DNA of 64,000 nt, taken from assembly GCA_965216135.1 (NCBI GenBank), contig CBDCFL010000023.1, positions 372,001 to 436,000 on the forward strand, given 5' to 3'. The stretch comes from CBDCFL01 sp965216135. GTDB lineage: Bacteria > Pseudomonadota > Alphaproteobacteria > Rhodobacterales > Rhodobacteraceae. The notes below the pieces were generated by a model. It worked only from the letters and a program-made list of their open reading frames with translations. It was not told the DNA's origin and did not search any database. A program made the position numbers and the translations under genes. Shown here piece after piece: positions 57,172 to 64,000 of this stretch. Positions within the stretch are counted from its first letter, which is position 1. Each line of letters begins with the position of its first letter.

Positions 57172-57993
57172 TTAGTCATGTGACACCCCCAGATATGCAT
57201 CGCTCACGGCCTGATTAGACCGCACCTCGTCCGGCGTGCCATCGCCGATCTTGCGCCCGTAATCCATCACCACAACCCTGTCCGAAAGGTCCATGACCAC
57301 GCCCATATCATGCTCGATCAGCGCAATCGTGGTGCCAAATTCATCATTAACATCAAGGATAAAGCGGCTCATGTCCTCTTTCTCTTCGACATTCATCCCC
57401 GCCATCGGTTCGTCCAGCAAAAGCAGCATCGGTTCGGCCGCTAAGGCGCGCGCCAGCTCGACCCGCTTTTTCAACCCATACGGCAGGCGTGCAACCGGGG
57501 TTTTGCGGATCGCCTGTATCTCAAGAAAATCAATGATTTCCTCGACTTTCTCACGGTTCGCCACCTCTTCGCGCTGGGCTTTTCCAAACCAAATCGCCTG
57601 CGCCGCCAGCCCCGCATTCATATGCGTCAGCCGCCCGGTCATGATGTTGTCGAGAACCGACATGCCCTCAAACAACGCAATATTCTGAAATGTCCGCGCA
57701 ATGCCTTGTGCTGCCACCTGATAGGGCTTCATCTGCGGCCGGCGCGCGCCTTTGAACCAGACCTCACCGTCCTGGGGCACATAGAACCCGGAAATGACGT
57801 TCAGCATCGAGGATTTGCCCGCCCCGTTCGGCCCGATGATCGCCCTGATCTCACCCTGGCGGATGTCGAACGAGATGTCCTCGATCGCCGTCACGCCGCC
57901 AAAACGCAGTGTGATGTTTTTAATCTCCATCAACACCTTACCGATCTCGCGACCATCAGCGGTGGTCCAGCCATCGGCCCCGGCATCAAGCAT
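57172..57993 (-). CDS. Branched-chain-amino-acid-type ABC transporter ATPase (LivG-like)
   Basis: A 273-residue ATPase. It has Walker A IIGPNGAGKSSML, Walker B MLLLLDEPMAGMN and the H-loop IALIEHDMGVVMDLSD. The ABC signature is replaced by LPYGLKKRVELARA, as in this Liv subgroup. ATG 57993 gives an N-terminal lead of about 21 residues; a start at MEIKNITLRFGG is equally plausible. It lies downstream of the acyl-CoA synthetase pseudogene on the same strand. Confidence 0.9.
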   Translation of the reverse strand: MLDAGADGWTTADGREIGKVLMEIKNITLRFGGVTAIEDISFDIRQGEIRAIIGPNGAGKSSMLNVISGFYVPQDGEVWFKGARRPQMKPYQVAAQGIARTFQNIALFEGMSVLDNIMTGRLTHMNAGLAAQAIWFGKAQREEVANREKVEEIIDFLEIQAIRKTPVARLPYGLKKRVELARALAAEPMLLLLDEPMAGMNVEEKEDMSRFILDVNDEFGTTIALIEHDMGVVMDLSDRVVVMDYGRKIGDGTPDEVRSNQAVSDAYLGVSHD

Positions 57994-58555
57994 GGAACCG
58001 CCCTTTCATTGTGCTGGAAACACTCCCGCCGGAGGCATCAAATCTCATTCCGCTGCCACCTTCGCCGCCGTCGCCAAAACCGCCGCATCTCTGATTTCCA
58101 GCGTCGCGGTGATCTTGCCCTTGCGCCCGTCCTCATAGGTCACTTCGGTCTCGGTATATTGCTCGGTTGACCCGTCGTAGAGCGCGGCAATCAGATCTTC
58201 ATACTTTTCCTCTATGGTGCTGCGGCGAACTTTTCGTGTGCGCGTCAGCTCGCCGTCATCGGCATCCAGTTCCTTGTGCAGCACCAGAAAGCGATGGATC
58301 TGGCAGCCCGACAGCATTTCGTCGGTCGCCACCGAGCGATTCACTTCTTCCACATGCGCCTGGATCTTGGCCATGACCTCTGAATGCCCGGCCAGTTCCT
58401 GATAGGACGCATAGGCAATGTTGTGGCGCTCGGCCCAGTTGCCCACCGCCGTTAAGTCTATGTTAATGAATGCCGTACACATCTCGCGGCCATTGCCAAA
58501 GACCACGGCCTCCAGGATGTTTGGATAAAATTTCAGTTTGTTTTCAACATACTTA

Positions 58556-59715
58556 TACCAACGGCCCTAGTCGTTGACCGTTTTGGCCCATTGTCTGGTA
58601 GTGATTGACGTGATTGCGGTTTTGTCGTTTGCAAAGAAGTTCCATGCTTCGCAACACCTGTCGACGATCTGCTCATAATTGTCGAAGACGGATATGGCGA
58701 GCTTGTTGGCACGCAGATAAGCCCACACATTTTCCATCGGGTTGAGTTCAGGGGAATAGGGCGGGAGTTTGAGCAGGGTGATGTTGTCGGGTACCTCCAG
58801 CTCTGCCGAACCGTGCCAGCCAGCGCCATCCAGAATGAGAAGGGCATGTGCGCCCGATGCGACGGTTTTAGCGATCTCGGCGAGATGCGCGCTCATGGCC
58901 TGTGTGTCGGCATGTGGCATGATCAGAGCGGCCGCTTCAGCCCGTTCCGGGCAGACGGCACCGAAAATGTAGCTCCAGATATAGCGGGTGTCGCGCGGGG
59001 CACGGGGGCGTGTTCCACGCTCGGCCCAGATACGGGTGAGCGTGCCCTGCTGGCCAACCCGCGCTTCATCCTGAAACCATATCTCCAGGGGCTTGCTGCG
59101 GGCTGTTTCCGGCAAGGCTGCTTCTACCTCTGCGGCGAAGTTTTTTTAAAAGCCTCCTGTGCATCCGGGTCGGATTTCGGATGCTGCGGGCGCACCGACA
59201 GACGCCGAAAGCCCAGGCTTGCCAATTGTTTGCCAACAGTTCGCTCATGCATGGTGACGCCGAAGCGCTCTTCGATCTTGCGTTTCAGATCAATGCGCCG
59301 CCAGCGCACAACCCCATCGGTTTCGGGGTCGGGACCCGCCCGAACCATTTCCGCCAACTCCTCCTTCTGTGCCGCGCTCAGCAGACAGGGTGGATCCGGC
59401 GGGCGACGGTTGAACAGGCCCGACACGCCCTCCGCATTGTAACGGTGGGCCCAATCCCGCAGCGTCTGCCGATCCATGCCGCAGTTTTCTGCCGCCGTCT
59501 TGCGGTCAACCCCATCCAGAACCAGGGCAATCGCCAACATCCGTCGCGCCGCTTTCCCATCCCGGCACCGCGCCGCTTCCTGGCGAAGCTCGCCTGCGGA
59601 CTTGTCTTTGCGCGTAATCCTTACTGCCATCAAAGCCTCCCTTGCCTTGATGCCACTGAATCAGATCACGCCGCTCGTGGGAATCCCCTTGAGTCAAATC
59701 TGGGGGCCGTTGGTA
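58556..59715 (-). mobile_element. IS630-family element, type c, copy 3
   Basis: Same element as the two other type c copies, flanked by TA, and in the same orientation as the ligase gene it interrupts. Confidence 0.93.
58567..59630 (-). CDS. IS630 transposase (type c), copy 3, two frames
   Basis: First frame 59630 to 59124, second frame to 58567, joined at the seven-A run (about 59142-59148). Near-identical to copies 1 and 2, with intact DDE motifs. Confidence 0.87.
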
Positions 59716-61393
59716 TTAGGCGCAAAAAGCCGCCCATCGGCCACTTTGCCGACATCCTTGGCGCGGTCGATTATGCGCAGATGGCCGCTGTCTGGCTCGA
59801 TAAACCCGGCATCGCCGGTCGCCACCCAGCCGTCAGCATCTTTGGTGTCTGCCGTGCTCTGCGGATTGCCGTAATATTCAACGAAGGTGCCGGGCGAGCG
59901 ATAGAACACCTCGCCGTTATCGGCGATTTTCAGTTCCACCCCCGGCCCCGGCACACCGACTGTGTCGGGCCGCACCTCGCCATCTGGTTGCAGCGTGATG
60001 AACACCGATGCCTCGGTCTGGCCGTAAAGCTGTTTGAGGTTGATACCAAGCGAGCGGTAAAAGTCGAAAATCTCCGGCCCGATCGCCTCGCCCGCCGTAT
60101 AGCCGACCCGCACATTGGTGAACCCAAGCGTGTTTTTCAGCGGCCATAGACGAACAACTGCCCCAGCCAGTACTGAAAGCGGTCTCTGGCAGAAACACTT
60201 TTGCCATCCAGTATCGCCGGACCGACCCGCTTGGCGTGATCCATGAAATGTCTGAACAGCCATCGTTTGACGCGGCCCGCATCTTCCATGCGGATCATCA
60301 CACTGGTCAGTAGCGTCTCAAACACCCGCGGCGGGGCAAAATAATAGGTGGGCCCGATCTCGCGCAGATCGGTCATCATGGTTTCGGCACTTTCCGGGCA
60401 ATTCACGCAAAAACCGGTCCAGAAACACTGGCCTATCGAAAAAATGAAATCACCAACCCAGGCCATTGGCAGATAGGCCAGCACTTCCTCGCCCGGCCCC
60501 AGATTGTCGAACTCGGCGGAGTTTTTCGCGCTCTCGATGATATTGCGGTTCGACAGAACCACACCCTTTGGCCGCCCGGTGGTGCCGGAGGTATAGAGCA
60601 TCACGCAGGTGCTGTCGTACGTCAGGGCCGCCTGGCGTTTGGCCAGTTCGCCCGCGAAACGATCATGCGAAGCGCGGCCCTCGGCCTCGACATCGGCCAG
60701 CGCGTGCAGGCGGTAGTGATCGTATTTGCGCAAGCTCCGTGCATCCAGATAGATGATATGCTCGATGCCCTTGACGCTGTCCTGAATTTCCAGAACTTTG
60801 TCGACCTGTTCTTGATCGCCGACGACGACAAATTTCGCGGCGCAGTTTTCCAACACGTAAGCCATCTCATCAGCGACGGCGTCCTGATATTGCGGCACCG
60901 GAACGGCACCGCATTTCTGGGCGGCGACCATCGACCAGTAGAGCCGCGGGCGGTTGCGGCCAATGACGGAGATGTGATCGCCGGGTAGAACCCCGAGTGC
61001 AAGAAACCCCAGAGCCATTGCGCGGACTTCCTCGGCGACCTCCAGCCAGCTCCACGTCTGCCAGATGCCGAATTCTTTTTCGCGGAACGCGGGTTTTGAG
61101 CCAAATTTTCGCGCGTTTCGGTCCAGCAATGCTGGCACAGAGGATAAACCCTGCTGCGTCGCGGGACCTGTCTTCACGCAATCCTCCCTTGCCGCATTGC
61201 GGCACCTACCGGGATGGTTCCGGGCAGAATCGATCGAACCAAACCCAAGCTGTATATCATTGTTATCAATCTCAGCTGTGTGTTCGCAAAATTATTTAAA
61301 CGCCGTTCAATTAATGTCGAGTCCTTGCCTTGTGACAAAGCGGTGCATATTCCGCATGAAAGACAATTTCAGGTCCAACAGAGAGGGATTCGT

Positions 61394-61555
61394 ATGGAGT
61401 GGACTGCCTTGACATTTTACGCAGTGGTCTGCGGAGCACTTTCGACCGTGTCGCCGGCACTAACCTCACCGTTGGTTCGTCTGGTATCCGGGGCCGCCGT
61501 GGGCGTCGTCGCCGCAACAGTTCTGCCGGTCTTGCAGGGCATTATTGCCTATTAG
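61394..61555 (+). CDS. Small hydrophobic protein of unknown function
   Basis: A 53-residue open frame starting at ATG 61394 (MEWTALTFYAVVCGALSTVS) with GAGAGGG upstream at good spacing. Two hydrophobic stretches (about 5-20 and 31-50) suggest a membrane protein. The preceding 215 bp to the ligase start contain no gene that I can support. Confidence 0.45.
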   Translation: MEWTALTFYAVVCGALSTVSPALTSPLVRLVSGAAVGVVAATVLPVLQGIIAY

Positions 61556-61630
61556 CGGGCTGGGATTTGTCGCTCATAGTCAGTTGAATGGATTTCGTCG
61601 GCTGCAGGCCTGGCGTTTCGCAATCGTGGC

Positions 61631-62032
61631 TCACACCGGGCGGTAAATTTCATCCTCAATCTCGCGGGAATCGATCCCCAGCTTTTCCAGCCCTTCCTCC
61701 AGATAGTCAGACAAAAGCGGCACGCCGAGCAGGTAATTTTCGGTTGGCGTCGTTGCCTCCTGCCTGGCGGTGAGGATGGCTTCCTGCAAATCCTCGGGCT
61801 CGAACGTCCCCCGCCCGATCCACATAACAGCGACAAGCTCGGCTTTTTCGTCCTCATTCAGCCGCGCGATAAAGGCCCTGAGTTCGTCTGCTGTCGCGTC
61901 GCCCCGCCGGCTTTCCAGGATGGTGTCCGAATCAGCCACATCGCCGGGGTTGTCCCAGCGCGCGACTTTGACGTCGAATTCGCGTGCCCTGATCGCAATA
62001 TGGGCAACCTTTCGGGTGGTAATTGCAAGCAT
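61631..62032 (-). CDS. DUF3775-like protein
   Basis: A 133-residue acidic protein, beginning MLAITTRKVAHIAIRAREFD. The segments ELRAFIARLNEDEKAELVAV and MWIGRGTFEPED are what I recall of DUF3775. The function is unknown. Solitary gene between the small hydrophobic ORF and paaX. Confidence 0.65.
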   Translation of the reverse strand: MLAITTRKVAHIAIRAREFDVKVARWDNPGDVADSDTILESRRGDATADELRAFIARLNEDEKAELVAVMWIGRGTFEPEDLQEAILTARQEATTPTENYLLGVPLLSDYLEEGLEKLGIDSREIEDEIYRPV

Positions 62033-62103
62033 GGCGCGTCCTTTCCCCGTTCCGTGCCGCAATGTCGGCAGGTCCATTGGCCGCTCATGACCTGATATTG
62101 AGC

Positions 62104-62961
62104 CTAGCCCACCGCGCCGCGCCGCGCCAGCGCCGCGAGTCGGTGCTTTGTCGCCTCGGTATCTTTGGGCATGTAGCCGCCGGGTGCGAGGCAATGCTGG
62201 GCAATATGGCTGTCTGCCGCGGCGCTGAGCGCGTGATAGAGATCGGCAAAAAGCGTCGACGCCGCATAACCGGCCCAGTCATCAGGCAGCGCCACGCGCG
62301 GCAGACGCGGATCGGCCAAGAGCGCCAGACGATAATCGTGGACGAGCGCCAGCCGCAATGACAGGGCCTCTTGGCCGTTCGGATGGGCCTCCTGCGGTTT
62401 GTTCAGATACGCATACTTTTCATTGACAGCGCGGTAGGCCGCTGCATGGGTTGGCAAATGCCAAATGCGGGTGGCAAGATCGCGAAATCCGTCAGATTTT
62501 TCGCGTGGCATTGCGGCCAGCCATTGCGCCTCGACACCGACGGGGACCCCATGATCCGGGCCGAGCCAATTTCCGGTTCCGATTTTGGCAAACCCGGCGT
62601 CAGACAGTCTGCTGGCCGATGTCTCTGCCGCGTCGAGCGCCACCAGCCAGCCTGTCGGATTAGTACCGGGTGGGGCAAAAATAACGGTACTGGCATCCAG
62701 AAATTCCTGCCGGGCGTGCGGCGCAAGCCGATAAAAGCTGCGCCTGCCCAGCCGCTCACCTTGCAGCTGGCCCTTGGCAACAAGGCGCGAGACCGCAGTG
62801 CGCACCAGCGATTCGTTGATCCCGATCTCAGCGCAAATCTCGATCAGCGTGCCCATCCACAGGCTGCCGCCGCGCGGCTCAACAACGTCACCGTAAATGG
62901 TGACGATAAATGCCCCTGCGCGCGGTGGCTCCGGGCCAAGAATTTCGTCACGTCCGGTCAA
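62104..62961 (-). CDS. paaX: PaaX-family transcriptional repressor
   Basis: A 285-residue regulator. The N-terminal winged helix contains GAFIVTIYGDVVEPRGG and INESLVRTAVSRLVAKG, followed by GRRSFYRLAP. PaaX represses phenylacetate catabolic genes and is released by phenylacetyl-CoA. It is divergent from a paaJ/pcaF-type thiolase 160 bp away. The acyl/aryl-CoA ligase genes in the neighbouring cluster may be further targets. Confidence 0.88.
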   Translation of the reverse strand: MTGRDEILGPEPPRAGAFIVTIYGDVVEPRGGSLWMGTLIEICAEIGINESLVRTAVSRLVAKGQLQGERLGRRSFYRLAPHARQEFLDASTVIFAPPGTNPTGWLVALDAAETSASRLSDAGFAKIGTGNWLGPDHGVPVGVEAQWLAAMPREKSDGFRDLATRIWHLPTHAAAYRAVNEKYAYLNKPQEAHPNGQEALSLRLALVHDYRLALLADPRLPRVALPDDWAGYAASTLFADLYHALSAAADSHIAQHCLAPGGYMPKDTEATKHRLAALARRGAVG

Positions 62962-63120
62962 ATATTCATGCCCCTTTCATGTGACTCGCCGGGCGCACAT
63001 TCCGTGAATTCGACGAAATATGTAAATCTAATATCACAGTTTTCCAAATGTATCTGTGTATTCGTGATGCTTTCACTATATGATCAAGGCCAAATACGAA
63101 CAGGGAACCGGGTCACGCCG
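62962..63120. promoter_or_regulatory. Divergent paaX-paaJ promoter region
   Basis: The 159-bp intergenic region is AT-rich relative to its flanks. It contains ATTCCGTGAATTCGACGAAAT (part) with a GAATTC core at about 63006 and ATTCGTGATGCTTTCAC at about 63060. A CACTATATGAT stretch near 63075 could be the -10 region of the thiolase gene. PaaX operators cannot be placed exactly by eye. Confidence 0.4.
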
Positions 63121-64000
63121 ATGGCAGAGGCTTTTATTTGCGATGCGACCCGAACGCCGATCGGGCGTTACGGCGGGGCCCTGGCGTCGGTGCGGACCGA
63201 TGATCTGGCGGCGTTGCCGATTGCCGCGCTAATCGATCGAAATCGCTCTGTAGATTGGGCCCAGGTCGAGGACGTGATATTGGGCGACGCCAATCAGGCC
63301 GGTGAGGACAACCGAAATGTCGCGCGCATGGCCGCGTTGCTGGCAGGTCTGCCGGTCGAAGTGCCCGGGACAACAATCAATCGCCTGTGCGGATCGGGGC
63401 TGGATGCCGTCGGCCAGGCAGGGCGCGCAATCCGAGCCGGAGACGCCGATATGATGATCGCGGGCGGGGTTGAAAGCATGAGCCGTGCGCCATTCGTGAT
63501 GCCCAAGGCCGAAGGCGCGTATTCGCGTGCCAGTACGGTTTTCGACACCACCCTCGGCTGGCGGTTCGTCAATCCGAAACTGGAAACTGCTTTCGGGATC
63601 GATGCGATGCCCCAGACCGCCGATAATGTTGCTGCCGAGTTCGGTATTGACCGCGCCGATCAAGACGCCTTCGCCGCTCGTTCGCAAGCGCGATGGGAGG
63701 CGGCGCACCGAGCTGGCATCTTTGCAGACGAGATCATACCGGTCACGATCGCGCAGCGAATAGGCGAGCCGATCATCGTCGATACCGATGAGCATCCGCG
63801 CCCCGGCACCGATGTTGCGAAACTCGCCAGCCTCAAAGGAATAAACGGCCCCGATCTGACAGTGACCGCCGGTAATGCCTCGGGCGTGAATGACGGAGCC
63901 GCAGCGCTGTTGATTGCCAGCGAGAAAGCCGCGAAAACCCACGGATTAGAACCTGTAACCCGGATAGTCGCGCTGGCGGCGGCCGGTGTGGAGCCGCGCG
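63121..64000 (+). CDS. paaJ: 3-oxoadipyl-CoA/3-oxo-5,6-dehydrosuberyl-CoA thiolase, 5' part
   Basis: A thiolase cut by the window end (293 codons present of about 400). The acylation cysteine is in TTINRLCGSGLDAVGQA, and MIAGGVESMSRAPFVMPK, MPQTADNVAAEFGIDRADQD and VTAGNASGVNDGAAALL follow. The C-terminal His and Cys motifs lie outside the window. pcaF-type thiolases cannot be separated by sequence alone; the paaX neighbour favours the phenylacetate pathway. Confidence 0.87.
   Translation, partial: MAEAFICDATRTPIGRYGGALASVRTDDLAALPIAALIDRNRSVDWAQVEDVILGDANQAGEDNRNVARMAALLAGLPVEVPGTTINRLCGSGLDAVGQAGRAIRAGDADMMIAGGVESMSRAPFVMPKAEGAYSRASTVFDTTLGWRFVNPKLETAFGIDAMPQTADNVAAEFGIDRADQDAFAARSQARWEAAHRAGIFADEIIPVTIAQRIGEPIIVDTDEHPRPGTDVAKLASLKGINGPDLTVTAGNASGVNDGAAALLIASEKAAKTHGLEPVTRIVALAAAGVEPR

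Larger units (their letters stand above)
58045..61177 (-). pseudogene. Long-chain acyl-CoA synthetase-like gene, frameshifted and interrupted by IS630
   Basis: An AMP-forming ligase of about 645 residues when repaired. The first part runs from 61177 (MKTGPATQQGLSSVPALLDR) through the P-loop MLYTSGTTGRPKG to FVYGR at about 60140, where one base is missing. The second part continues in another frame (LKNTLGFTNVRVGYTAGEAI, LYGQTEASVF, GWVATGDAGF) to LFAP at about 59716. There the IS630 type c copy 3 is inserted. The third part starts KYVENKLKFYPNILEAVVFG and ends at 58045. Removing the IS and one TA restores LFAPKYVENKLK exactly. Confidence 0.9.

Overview
The window looks like the chromosome of an alphaproteobacterium of the Rhodobacterales (Roseobacter-like). 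The evidence is the gene order chvG-hprK-rapZ-EIIA-HPr, the HIG1-pduO-etfB-etfA-hbd neighbourhood, a choXWV choline transporter, choline sulfatase, a DUF6473 protein, GC-rich coding sequence, and many short overlapping (ATGA-type) gene junctions. All identifications come from reading the sequence; no database search was run.

Layout. 1-3.84 kb: the 3' part of the ChvG sensor kinase, the nitrogen-type PTS genes (hprK, rapZ, EIIA, HPr) and an acyltransferase. 3.84-11.6 kb: an IS630 in an intergenic repeat, hbd, a second IS630, a DUF6473 gene, etfA/etfB, pduO and a HIG1-domain protein. 11.8-16.7 kb: another repeat, an SDR, a divergent DUF6428/ArsR pair, parC and a lipoprotein. 16.8-19.4 kb: a tuf (EF-Tu) gene split by an ISNCY/IS1202-like element. 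19.4-31.5 kb: an IS630 in another copy of the repeat, an M20 peptidase, a complete peptide-type ABC transporter, an aldehyde dehydrogenase and choline sulfatase. 31.5-39 kb: a kefB/kefC-like antiporter gene broken by an IS630 remnant and by a 5.06-kb IS1595-type transposon that itself contains three further IS elements. 39-49 kb: a LacI regulator, tRNA-Arg(CCT), a Fic protein, choXWV, a sulfatase pseudogene hit by an IS1595 element, and a caspase-like/peptidoglycan-binding protein. 49-61 kb: a branched-chain-amino-acid-type (Liv) ABC transporter cluster whose two acyl-CoA ligase genes are both interrupted by the same IS630 element, plus a decayed quinone oxidoreductase. 61-64 kb: small genes, then paaX divergent from a paaJ/pcaF thiolase.

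The dominant theme is insertion-sequence expansion with gene decay. I count six full IS630-family copies of three types plus one remnant, two identical-length IS1595 copies plus one larger passenger-carrying IS1595-type unit, one IS5/IS427-type element and one ISNCY-type element, together roughly one fifth of the window. Nearly all interrupted genes are restored exactly in frame by removing the IS and one target duplication, so the insertions are recent. Several other genes carry single-base frameshifts. Some lie in homopolymers and could be sequencing errors, but the quinone oxidoreductase also has an internal TAG and a lost ATG, which looks like real decay.

The least explained part is the 5.06-kb transposon inside kefC. 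With the nested IS elements removed it is about 1.9 kb: terminal inverted repeats, a 3'-located transposase, a small GIY-YIG protein gene preceded by about 190 nt of apparently strongly structured leader (several hairpins, two with GNRA tetraloops, one overlapping the ribosome-binding site), and a 73-codon gene of unknown function. A second unexplained structure is a family of GC-rich intergenic repeats with terminal inverted repeats and a conserved internal box. Four copies were found; two have been hit at about the same internal position by different IS630 elements.
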